Source of the DNA: Undaria pinnatifida
Lineage: Eukaryota; Sar; Phaeophyceae; Laminariales; Alariaceae
Assembly (NCBI GenBank): GCA_012845835.1
Contig: JABAKD010000016.1
Coordinates: 4,278,859 to 4,342,858, forward strand
Length of the DNA: 64,000 nucleotides
Direction of reading: 5' to 3'
Part shown: one piece after another, positions 55,565-64,000 of the stretch
Layout of the letters: every line of letters begins with the position of its first letter
Position numbering within the stretch: the stretch's first letter is position 1
Translations under genes and position numbers: made by a program
The notes under the pieces: generated by a model
The model's database searches: none
The model's input: the letters and a program-made list of their open reading frames with translations, nothing else
Told to the model about the DNA's origin: nothing

Positions 55565-56565
55565 AATAAATTCATAAAATAGTTATGTTAGATCTAGTTC
55601 AAAATTCCCCACCTAAAGTAAAAATACCAACACCAATCATTAAAGTGGAGAAAAACATTTTTATTAACAAAAGAATAGGATCCCTCCTATTAAGAAAAAA
55701 CTAACCCACATCGTATAATACAAGTACCAATAAGCAGCTTGAAAAAATGAGTGTTGACCCGAAATTCGTCGAACTCACGGCTGACGTCGTGAAAATATTT
55801 TTCAAAAATGCTACAGAGACAGCGTATCAATTTGGAACCGTGGGTTCGTGTCCCACAGAGTTTTTTTTGGGGGGGGGGAGTAGCCGACTTTTATTCTCGA
55901 ACGCCGTATTAATATTAACATAGTAGTATTAATATCAACATATTAGATAGCTAGTAGTACTCTGTATTCGTACTCCTTCCGATATTAAAGCGGAGAAAAA
56001 ACAAAATATGCCATGTACCATACATATGATAGAGCAGTATTAGTGGAAACTACAGCAGTAATAAATTTAACTAATATATATATATGATGTTAGATCTAGC
56101 TTAAAATTCCCCAAAATTCCCCACCTATAGAGTAAAAATACCAACACCAACCATTATGGTGGAGAAAAAACAAAACATACATATATATTTTTTGAAAACA
56201 GAGAACAGGGCCCCTCCCATTTGTAAAACTCACCCACATACCAGGTAGTATATTACAGGTACCAACAACGCAGCTTGCAAAGATGAGTTTTGACCCGAAA
56301 TTCGTCGAACTCACGGCTGACGTATTTAATACTCCGGAGTATATATTTTTGACATACCAACACCAACCATTATAGTGGAGAAAAACAAAATATGTAGACT
56401 ATATATATATATTTTTTTTTTAAACAAAAGAATAGGACCCCTCCCATTAAGAAAAATCTCACCCACATAGTAAGTTACAAGTACCAACAACGCAGCTTGC
56501 AAACACGAGTATGGACCCGAAATTCGTCGAATTTACAGCTGACGTCCTTCCAATATTTTTTTCGA
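55565..56565 (-). repeat. Three AT-rich repeat units
   Basis: Each unit has ATACCAACACCAA-CATTA, AGTGGAGAAAAA-CA, a (C/T)CC(C/T)TCC-ATT block, ACCCACAT, AAGTACCAA-A-GCAGCTTG and GACCCGAAATTCGTCGAA. Units cover about 55620-55810, 56135-56330 and 56347-56560. Read on the minus strand the GACCCGAAATTCGTC/GCAGCTTG part corresponds to the repeat at 42.1 kb. No ORFs. Confidence 0.7.
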
Positions 56566-57460
56566 ATACAAATTAGTTACTTATTACTGGTGGCTTGACA
56601 ATCCTTTTGATTCAAAGAACAACCACAGGGACGGAAAAAGGAAACAGACAACACTCGAACATCATGGTGGCTGTCGGTAACACTTGTTCTTGTCTGCTGC
56701 TTGCTTGCATTGTCGGACACAGCTGTTTGGTCGTCACCAACGTACTGCTGTATGAACTCCGCTGCTCTGTGCAGGGCCGATTGCAGGCTGTTTTGCTATG
56801 CATACAGTACTTACGTATTGCTTTGTCGCAGATTGGTTTGTGCCTTCACTTCGCGGTGTACGCATAAGACGCAGGTTCAAAAACAAAAAAACGCTAAAAA
56901 ATCAAAGAGCGGGGAAGGGGGGACAGAGTTCAGGGATAGCTCCGGGAAAAGTTATTTGGCTTCCCCATTGGCAATGTTAAGAGCTGAGAGTAGTGTGAGA
57001 GGCCAGAGATTTGCCGAGGGTGTCCAGGTGTACCGGGGTACAAATGTGCAGTTGCAGATGTACACACGCAGACCGGGTGATGTGGTGCGTGCCGAAGGCC
57101 GTTGGGTGGTTGGGTGCTGAGCAGAAACGTAACGAGAGAAAACAACCAACCAACAAGTAGCAAACAAAACATCAACAATCAACGAGACAAACACAACAAA
57201 ATAACGAAAAACGCAACGTCAGAGAGAGGGGGGCGAGCACAGCAGTATGATACCTTTCCAGGTCGAGCAGATGGACGGGCAAATTTTCGGCATGTTCGAG
57301 CTGTGCGGGTAGTCTGCAGAAACTAGATGATGGGGTCCCCAGCGATCATAACTGCTGGACCCTCCTTATAGGCTCGTAGGTTTATACCTGGTACAGTAGC
57401 GGCTACGGTTTAAGAGAGGGTCGTGCCAACCCAATATTTTCATCTTAAATCCGGACTTCT
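56566..57460. other. Unexplained stretch
   Basis: No supported gene; frames of up to 139 codons without domains. Confidence 0.35.
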
Positions 57461-57468
57461 GGTATACC

Positions 57469-57516
57469 GTTTTGGCTACGGTTTAAGATATTTTTCTGTT
57501 AAACCGTAGCCAAAAC
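57469..57516. repeat. Perfect 18-bp hairpin
   Basis: GTTTTGGCTACGGTTTAA and its exact reverse complement are separated by 12 bases (GATATTTTTCTG). GGCTACGGTTTAAG also occurs alone at 57399. This may be the core of a larger foldback. Confidence 0.85.
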
Positions 57517-58293
57517 GAACGGCCGTTAAAGATGGACGCTCTCGTCCCAACTAACTGCCCTAAGGGTTATTGAGAGCGTATCATTCATGTCGCACAACGC
57601 AGCAAGCGTCAGCACCTCGGGCTAGCTCCACACACCGCTCAACCTATTGGTTGGCGAGCAATGAGACCGAGTACAGCCGCTACTGTACGTGGTGCTCTCT
57701 TGGCACTTGTGGGAAAGAAATCATGGGTGTCGTGCGATACATGTTTGTGCACATGGATAAAGTCTGTACATTGTTGTTCATGTGGTATCGCTGAGCTTCA
57801 TATATTGTTCACCTCGTACGAGCCCCCGGATACACCCTCACCCACCGAGAGAAAATCCACCCACCCACACACGCCCACTGAACCACTCCTACCCCGCCAT
57901 CCCCGCACCCAACATCCACAACCCCCAATCCCATCCATTTTAACCCCCGCAAAAAAAAAACGAGCCAAAGAACAAAAAGCACTTCACAGAAAACCAACGC
58001 ACCCCTTCGGCCTGTCAGCCTCAACACTATGTCTCCAGAAAGTCTCTTATGCACGTCTACTTGGCACCCCTCGATCCGTAGGCACTCATCCAAGCTAGCT
58101 TAGCCTTGCGGGTCAACCACACCACAGTTGCCATGGAGGTACTGCCCGCAGACTCCTCTGTATTGGTGGGTTGTGAACCTTGGCGGGCCTGGCGTGTCAT
58201 CGGGTTGAGCGCAGCGCCTGCCCGCTGTGCAGGGCATGGTGTCTGCAGCTGCGTGTGTGTTCATGTGTGTGATTGCCTCGTGGCTCTTCCAGC

Positions 58294-58353
58294 GGTTCGA
58301 TTTAAGAGAATATATCAGAAATAAGCCAAATTCTCTCTTAAATCGATTTTGGG
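58294..58353. repeat. Inverted repeat CGATTTAAGAGAA / TTCTCTCTTAAATCG
   Basis: 13 paired bases with a two-base bulge around a 30-base loop. A third partial copy (CTTAAATCGG) lies at 58375. Confidence 0.7.
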
Positions 58354-58944
58354 TGTGACAAGCCAATTCACCTATCTTAAATCGGTACTTTTTCTCAAAC
58401 ATTTTCTCTTTTACGGTTACTGCATTTGTAGCTGTCGTCAGCTACGTGCGTTGGTGGGAAGCAGGAAATACCAACCCAACCCAACCCAGCCCAACCCCAG
58501 CGGAAACCACCTCCAAAACATTGCTTTGAGGTCGCGCCTCAATACCTCCAAACGCTGTTATTATTATTTCATATGCTATTTGTGAAAAATAGCAAATGTA
58601 ACAAGGGCGCACAAAAAAACAATTCCGACACTACAACCCCAAAACTTTATTTTGGACCTCCCAGGGGGGGAGCGGTACGAGACCTCCATCCTCCCCCCAA
58701 ACGCCACCCAATTTCCTATATAAAACAACACTTTCACTCACCTTTCTATATAAAACCCTGCACTAAATCCTACATAATTAAGGAGGCAAAGTTCAGGGGA
58801 GGGGTTACTGTAATCCACGTAGCCCCTGAGGTTGACGTGATCACGGACTGCGACGCCCTGCGTACCGCAGAAGATACAGAAAGAGAGTGGTCACGATGAG
58901 CACAGTCTCCGTGGCGGGGGGAGCCCTCTTACCGACCCCCTTCG

Positions 58945-59778
58945 ATGAGACGGCTTAGCTATAGAACGTGCCTGGAGAAAGCGAGCGGATGGCTCGGAGT
59001 TCATTTCTCTGCGGGCACAACTTGGGCGACGGTTCAGGGAAGGACGAGGGCAAGGCCAAGACGTGGGTTGGAGAACCCAATACCGGGAAAGCTGCACATC
59101 AGAAACATTCCACCTGTCCTCTCGCGCCCAAGTGGGACTCGCAAAAAAATCATAATTGCTTTGGGCCTGAAAGCGGCGTCGAAGAGCACGTTAGCTACAC
59201 ACAATGTGACATATACCATGCTGCACCAACGTACCCCCAAAGTGCTATTTTGCAACCCTGTAGAGTGGGTGTGGAAGTACTGCATGTCCCACCACATAGA
59301 AGGGAGGCATGCCACTTCGTTGGCTTTGAGCAAAACAGATCCCAAGACGGTAAGATTTGAAGACAGCTTTGACGTAAGCAAGGCAGAAAGGGCGGCGGCG
59401 AAAAAGCTGCGAAAGGGCAAGGGTAAGGCTGACAGAGCCCCTGTAGCACGCCGTAGTAAGGTATCGCAGCAGACGGGAGGGTCAGATGAGTCAGACGAGT
59501 CACACTCAGACGAGTCACACTCAGACGAGTCACACTCAGACGGTCGCCCAAGTTTGTCGTACTCTTGTCGCAGAAGCATTGAGAAGCAAGAAGCAAGAAG
59601 CAAGCGCTTGAGAAGCAAGATAATTGGTTTTGGTGTTGAGGAAGTTTTGGGGGAGAGTTGTCTTCAAGCATCATACTTCCTCAGGCGTCGCCAGCCCATC
59701 ATAGATCAGTGCTCTTATGTACCTCCACCTATGTACTATCTCAACCTATCTATTGTTACGTATAACGTCTACGTGTAG
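58945..59778 (+). CDS. Hypothetical protein, 277 aa, acidic Ser/Asp repeat
   Basis: Longest ATG-started frame outside the copia gag. The N-terminal 90 residues are basic and mixed. The middle (about 100-165) looks most like protein: KVLFCNPVEWVWKYC, then VRFEDSFDVSKAERAAAKKL, then the basic KGKGKADRAP, a possible nuclear-type patch. An acidic repeat follows, three copies of DESHS encoded by a 15-bp tandem at 59494-59538. The C-terminus ends in a hydrophobic NLSIVTYNVYV. No known domain recognised. A second forward frame (58968-59360) overlaps and is also fairly protein-like, so a frameshift or a different start cannot be ruled out. Spliced structure is possible. Confidence 0.4.
   Translation: MRRLSYRTCLEKASGWLGVHFSAGTTWATVQGRTRARPRRGLENPIPGKLHIRNIPPVLSRPSGTRKKIIIALGLKAASKSTLATHNVTYTMLHQRTPKVLFCNPVEWVWKYCMSHHIEGRHATSLALSKTDPKTVRFEDSFDVSKAERAAAKKLRKGKGKADRAPVARRSKVSQQTGGSDESDESHSDESHSDESHSDGRPSLSYSCRRSIEKQEARSKRLRSKIIGFGVEEVLGESCLQASYFLRRRQPIIDQCSYVPPPMYYLNLSIVTYNVYV
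59494..59538 (+). repeat. Triplicated 15-bp tandem in the ORF
   Basis: GACGAGTCACACTCA three times in phase. It keeps the frame, which is mildly in favour of coding. Confidence 0.9.
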
Positions 59779-59887
59779 TAAACGCAAGCACGCGAGCATA
59801 GCATTGGCATTGAGAACAAAATTGAGAGGAAAAAAGTCAAGAAATGCCCAGGCGAAAAATAAACAACTTTTCTTCGGCCCTCGGGCC

Positions 59888-59906
59888 GGGCGGGGGGGGG
59901 GGGGTA
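59888..59906 (+). repeat. G tract, potential G-quadruplex
   Basis: GGGCGGGGGGGGGGGGGG, about 190 bp left of the TRIM array. Confidence 0.6.
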
Positions 59907-60102
59907 GTGTGGTGTGCGCGGGGTATCTTTCCTTGTGCGCCCTTGCATACACTATTCGTTTTCTTCGGTGGGTCCGGTCTTCGGGGAGGGCATGAGAAAT
60001 CGGGCACTCGAGGCTGGAAAGGGCTAGCTCCCCTTTTTTCTGGCGCCGCCGGAACTAGAAACTCGCTTCGCTTCTATAATACCTGGTGGTAAATAAGAGT
60101 AG

Positions 60103-60590
60103 TTAAATAGAGTGTCAGTATAGCTGGCCATTGATTCGGTGAGATAGCCCGCGGAGTCAAGGTCTATTGGCCACAAGAAGATTCTCTTAAACGAAATATT
60201 CTTAGTGGAGAAGATAACCCGTAGAATCTAGCGAGCTTACACAAGAGCGTTCTCGGTAATGGAACGTTCCTCCTCTGGACAAGATAGGTAGAAGTAAGCG
60301 CATTAAGCGCTCATGGAAATATAGAACATCTAGGAGAACGTTCCTTGTACGTTCCATAGGTAAAGGTCCAGAAGAGAGCACAGCAGCAATGCTGGGGTGA
60401 AGCAAACTCTGTGAGCCTCACCCCACCTGCATGCTCTCACTCCTCCTCCTCCTTTCCTGTCTCCTCGAGCTTCTCATAGCTCAACGCCAATAATAAGAAA
60501 TCTACAAAGAAGAACCGGTGCTGTCTCCAAGCGAAGCTGAAACCCCTGCGTCCCTTTCCTCGCACCTTCCGGAACAGCAACTCTTCCACA
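60103..60590 (+). repeat. TRIM-1 LTR 1
   Basis: It aligns with LTR 2 from TAGAGTGTCAGTA onwards; the first 10 or so bases are lost or diverged. It carries only one copy of the internal 64-bp unit. Confidence 0.8.
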
Positions 60591-60592
60591 AT

Positions 60593-60608
60593 TGGCGTCG
60601 ACGACAGG
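60593..60608 (+). other. Putative primer-binding site of TRIM-1
   Basis: TGGCGTCGACGACAGG starts two bases after LTR 1. Its TGG start fits pairing with the CCA end of a tRNA used to prime minus-strand synthesis. It differs from the TRIM-2 site at one base in 16. Which tRNA is used is not known. Confidence 0.6.
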
Positions 60609-60761
60609 CCTCATTACGAGGTGTGGGGGAATCTATAGCCTCATGTCTTTGTTCCGAATACCCGCATCTTCGATCTCCTTTCCCGGTCTCTTAGGACAAA
60701 CTTTGTCGTCACCCTTAGACCGTCTTGAGGGCTGAATTTACGACTATTCAAGGTGGGCTAA

Positions 60762-61320
60762 TGTGATACGAAGTAGAGTGTCAGTACAGCTGGTAATATA
60801 TTCGGTAAGATAGCCCGCGGAGTCACGGTCTATTGGCCACAAGAAGATTCTCTTAAACGGAATATTCTTAGTGGAGAAGATAACCCGTAGAATCTAGCTA
60901 GCTTATACCACAAGAGCGTTCTCGGTAATGGAACGTTCCTCCTCTGGACAAGATAGATAGAAGTAAGCGCGTTAAGCGCTCATGGGAATATATGGAACGT
61001 TCCTCCTCTGGACAAGATAGATAGAAGTAAGCTCGTTACGCGCTCATGGGAATATAGAACATCTAGGAGAACGTTCCTCGTACGTTCCATAGGTGAAGGT
61101 CCAGAAGAGAGCACAGCAGCAACGCTGGGGTGAAGCAAACTCTGTGAGCCTCACCCCACCTGCATGCTCTCACTCCTCCTCCTTTCCTGTCTCCTCGAGC
61201 TTCTCATAGCTCAACGCCAATAATAAGAGATCCACAAAGAAGAACCGGTGTTGTCTCCAAGTGAAGCTGATACCCCTGCGTCCCTTCCCTCACACCTTCC
61301 GGAACAGCAACTCTTCCACA
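60762..61320 (+). repeat. TRIM-1 LTR 2
   Basis: 559 bp. It contains a tandem doubling of 64 bp (60929-60992 and 60993-61056), each unit starting TGGAACGTTCCTCCTCTGG. A GGGGTGA...TCACCCC hairpin lies near 61127-61158. Confidence 0.85.
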
Positions 61321-61491
61321 ATTGGCGTCGACGGCAGGCCTCATTACGAGGTGTGGGGGAATCTATAGCCTCATGTCTTTGTTTCGAATACCCGCATCTT
61401 CGATCTCCTTTCCCGGTCTTTTAGGACAAACTTTGTCGTCACCCTTAGACCGTCTTGAGGGCTGAATTTACGACTATTCAAGGTGGGCTAA

Positions 61492-62050
61492 TGTGATACG
61501 AAGTAGAGTGTCAGTATAGCTGGTAATATATTCGGTAAGATAGCCCGCGGAGTCACGGTCTATTTGCCACAAGAAGATTATCTTAAACGGAATATTCTTA
61601 GTGGAGAAGATAACCCGTAGAATCTAGCTAGCTCATACCACAAGAGCGTTCTCGGTAATGGAACGTTCCTCCTCTGGACAAGATAGATAGAAGTAAGCGC
61701 GTTAAGCACTCATGGGAATATATGGAACGTTCCTCCTCTGGACAAGATAGGTAGAAGTAAGCGCGTTCAGCACTCATGGGAATATAGAACATCTAGGAGA
61801 ACGCTCCTTGTACGTTCCATAGGTAAAGGTCCAGAAGAGAGCACAGCAGCAACGCTGGGGTGAAGCGAATTCTGTGAGCCTCACCCCACCCGCATGCTCT
61901 CACTCCTCCTCCTTTCCTGTCTCCTCGAGCTTCTCATAGCTCAACGCCAATAATAAGAAATCTACAAAGAAGAACCGATGCTGTCTCCAAGCGAAGCTGA
62001 AACCCCTGTGTCCCTTCCCTCACACCTTCCGGCAACGCGACTCTTCCACA
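61492..62050 (+). repeat. TRIM-1 LTR 3
   Basis: 559 bp with the same 64-bp doubling (61659-61722 and 61723-61786). Highly similar to LTR 2 with scattered substitutions. Confidence 0.85.
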
Positions 62051-62157
62051 GTAGACGGACTTACGAGCGGTCAAATCGGCTCGTCATGTCTTATGACGCC
62101 TACGCTAAACCTACCAGTACCAGGTTCAACCGGTAGGTATACGATCGCGCTGCCTAA

Positions 62158-62245
62158 GCATATGATAGTGAGACGCCCCATACCAAAATGTATATGATTG
62201 TGACGCCAATACCAAAACTTACTGGTATGTGATTGTGACACCCAC
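62158..62245 (+). repeat. Imperfect tandem TATGATTGTGACGCC-ATACCAAAA
   Basis: Three units: TATGATAGTGAGACGCC, TATGATTGTGACGCC and TATGTGATTGTGACACC, the first two followed by CCATACCAAAA / AATACCAAAA. Confidence 0.7.
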
Positions 62246-62392
62246 ACTTAAAACCTATATCAGACCCAACACAATCTGAGACGAGAGCATCACCAAGATA
62301 CCTGGTGCCATGTTAGGCTGAAAAGCGGTAGCACCCTGGTACAGGCTGGTGTGATCCGAAGGGCTCCTAATCGGGTACCCCACTACTGCTGT

Positions 62393-62440
62393 GCAGTAGT
62401 AGTAGTAGCAGTAGTAGTAGTGTAGTAGTGTAGTAGTAGT
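62393..62440. repeat. (AGT/AGC)n microsatellite
   Basis: CAGTAGTAGTAGTAGCAG and related triplets. Confidence 0.9.
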
Positions 62441-62875
62441 GCAACTGTCAGTAGTCCTGCAGGATACTGCTATCAATACATGAAGCAGCATCTGTGTGAA
62501 GTAGCACCAGGTAGACATTTCTTCGTATACCACCCTGTATTAATAGATGGGTTGGCGGCTGATTTCTATACCCAGGGTCAGCTAGGAGGGCTCAGGTTCG
62601 CGCGGGATCTGGTATCTGGTCTGGGTGGGGTCAGGGATCAGGATCAGGGTGCCAACCGTAAATTCATGGTATGTGCGTGTGCTGATCAATGAAACATCCC
62701 GAAATATCAATAGTTGACCAATGAACGGGTTCCTCGAATACCAGGCCACCGTAAGCCACAAGCCAAAATAAATCAGTGGTGTAATGGGGTGGTTTGCGGT
62801 TTACTACTGCTGTTTTGCCCCCGAGGTCAGTGCGGTTCATTGCATAACCAAATCACCTTTGCTATATTTGCAATG

Positions 62876-62972
62876 TATCTCTGTCTCGTAGTTGATACGA
62901 CAGATATCGTTTCTCTACGATAATACGAGGTATCGGCACGGACACTCTGGCTGTGCTGGATGTAGATGGGTT
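62876..62972 (+). repeat. REP-1 dispersed repeat, copy 14
   Basis: ATCTCTGTCTCGTAGTTG, GTTTCTCTACGATAATACG, GGTATCGGCACGGACACTC and GTGCTGGATGTAGATGGG. A TTTGCAATGT block precedes it, as in copy 2. Confidence 0.7.
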
Positions 62973-63750
62973 GAAAAAAGTACGCGGGTACTAGGTCTTG
63001 ACCAGAAGAACACACGCCTACACCGGAGGCAGTTTAAGTCTGGAGAAATCGTGGCCCGTGGCGCAAATACAAGGCACCCCTCCCCCTTAGCAGAGGAGAC
63101 ACCGACAGCTCATCAATATCAAGGTCCATTGTCAGTATCTCTCTCATCAATGGGAGGCGTTGGCATAGACTACAGCAGTACCTAGCAATAAAATACCTGG
63201 TACCTGATACGCTGCTCGTAAATACCTGGTCCTGGTAGTTGTTTGTGCTCATGATACGCCAGTACGCAGTACGCGGCGAACGAGTGGGTATAATAGCAGT
63301 TGAAAAACAGCAGAACTGGCTTGATTTTGGATTTTTCATACCTCTGTGACAGTCAGTATCGCCAAGCTCAGACATACTAGATTTGTAGATTGTGATTATG
63401 GCTGATGAGCTGGATTTCAAATCGTTGCATCGCATGGTGGTGGTACGCCTTCGCCAGTAAACTCTTCCTCTTTCGCTCTTTCGAGCTGTGCGGTGGATGC
63501 GTCGTCCTGACATGAAATACACCATCCTACAGCAGTCCTGTAGCTGATGTGCCTGTTACACATTCTTCATAATATCAGGGTTAGCATATACAGGACAGCA
63601 AAAAATATATACATTCAGCAGTATATTCCATGCATAAAACAGCAAACGAAAGCAGTGGTATATACTCGAAATGGGTATAGGAAATGGATGTGCGACAAAA
63701 ACACCCGCACAAAGGAGCAGTATTCATTCACTTACAGCAGGGGCACTTGC

Positions 63751-63969
63751 CTACCTTTGAACCCAACAATGACCAGCAAGCAGGACCTCACCCGGTGTCT
63801 TGTCGGCGTTGCGCCGTATGCGGTTGAGTAGACTAGACGAAATCAGAGAGCAGGTTTTGAGATTGATTTTGATGGCTCTGGGCTTGGCTTGACTTCGATT
63901 GATGTTTTTGATGGATTTTGATGTTCCTTCAATTTTCAATGCATCCCCGCCCATAAACGCCTGCTCCAT
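63751..63969 (-). CDS. Hypothetical ORF near the window edge, 72 aa
   Basis: ATG-started minus-strand frame with a helical basic middle (SIKNINRSQAKPRAIKIN, then SSSLLNRIRRNADK). The composition is more protein-like than its neighbours. It may be the 5' part of a longer, spliced gene or a gag-type fragment. No domain recognised, and the region before the ATG runs out of the window. Confidence 0.25.
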   Translation of the reverse strand: MEQAFMGGDALKIEGTSKSIKNINRSQAKPRAIKINLKTCSLISSSLLNRIRRNADKTPGEVLLAGHCWVQR

Positions 63970-64000
63970 CGTGAGCGTCCTGTGACGAAAAGGTAACAGG

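Larger units (their letters stand above)
60103..62050 (+). mobile_element. TRIM-1, tandem three-LTR miniature retroelement array
   Basis: Three LTRs (about 60103-60590, 60762-61320, 61492-62050) alternate with two 171-bp interiors (60591-60761 and 61321-61491). LTR 2 and LTR 3 run TGTGATACGAAG ... CAACTCTTCCACA, with TG...CA ends. Each interior starts AT then TGGCGTCGACGACAGG (GACGGCAGG in the second), a primer-binding-site-like sequence, and ends CAAGGTGGGCTAA directly before the next TG. The last LTR stops exactly at the LTR 3' terminus (CTTCCACA). There is no ORF anywhere, so it depends on proteins of another LTR element. LTR-interior-LTR-interior-LTR arrays come from unequal recombination between elements. 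Confidence 0.85.

Noticed and set aside
55830-55872. T-arm-like GTGGG-TTCGTGT-CCCAC followed by a T run
   Set aside because: The invariant A of the T-loop is T, and no D-arm or acceptor partner was found upstream.
58968-59360. Alternative 130-aa ORF overlapping the 277-aa frame
   Set aside because: It is shorter and loses the in-phase 15-bp repeat. It is kept only as a caution in the longer ORF's entry.
60103-62050. Reading the 60-62 kb repeats as a satellite array
   Set aside because: Termini, primer-site-like and polypurine-like signals, and the stop exactly at an LTR end fit a retroelement array better, though the satellite reading remains the alternative to test.
1-64000. CRISPR arrays, bacterial operons, rRNA genes
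   Set aside because: No regularly spaced short repeats with unique spacers, no chains of adjacent ORFs with ribosome-binding sites, and no recognisable rRNA sequence.

Overview
The window looks like gene-poor, repeat-dominated nuclear DNA of a eukaryote. The evidence is debris of Ty1/copia-type LTR retrotransposons, tRNA-derived (SINE-like) repeats with RNA polymerase III boxes, many trinucleotide microsatellites, a short TTAGGG-type telomeric tract, and almost no long open frames. There are no operons, ribosomal RNA genes, CRISPR arrays or bacterial-type gene clusters. The pattern would fit a TE-rich alga (red macroalga or stramenopile) or a similar protist, but nothing here fixes the taxon; that is inference.

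Layout. 0-1 kb: a copia RNase H C-terminal fragment. 3.5-18 kb: a mosaic of two dispersed repeat families, called here REP-1 (core GAATCGGCACGGACAC) and SINE-B (body around GTGACCACGGCTTGTCC). It includes a roughly 2.8 kb segmental duplication (6.36-9.24 kb and 15.37-18.10 kb), a 330 bp foldback element and a 370 bp ACT/ACG microsatellite. 18-26.6 kb: mostly unexplained sequence with a few weak hypothetical frames. 26.7-27.3 kb: two LTR copies joined tail to tail. 28.4-29.3 kb: a large inverted repeat carrying an intact helical ORF and its frameshifted mirror copy. 31.3-37.8 kb: the main transposon, a decayed copia element with 5' LTR, gag with two zinc knuckles, protease, integrase remnant, a 1.75 kb insert, then reverse transcriptase and RNase H with mutated active sites. 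38.9-39.2 kb: a compact P-loop kinase-like ORF, the best candidate for a non-transposon protein. 39.6-40.6 kb: a miniature LTR element (TRIM). 41.7-48.2 kb: three copies of a terminal-inverted-repeat MITE and a 0.4 kb duplicated block. 47.3-49.4 kb: four more SINE-B copies or fragments. 51.4-51.6 kb: an 11-bp minisatellite. 52.9-54.7 kb: a GC-rich stretch with broken coding-like frames. 55.0-56.6 kb: AT-rich tandem repeats. 58.9-59.8 kb: a 277-aa hypothetical ORF. 60.1-62.05 kb: a three-LTR tandem TRIM array, the most striking structure in the window. 62-64 kb: microsatellite and weak frames.

Nothing here forms a working pathway. The useful signal is in the transposable elements. Two TRIMs with different LTRs share nearly the same primer-binding site and polypurine tract, which suggests one reverse-transcription machinery mobilised both. 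Most ORF-level calls are low confidence because splice sites cannot be tested from sequence alone.
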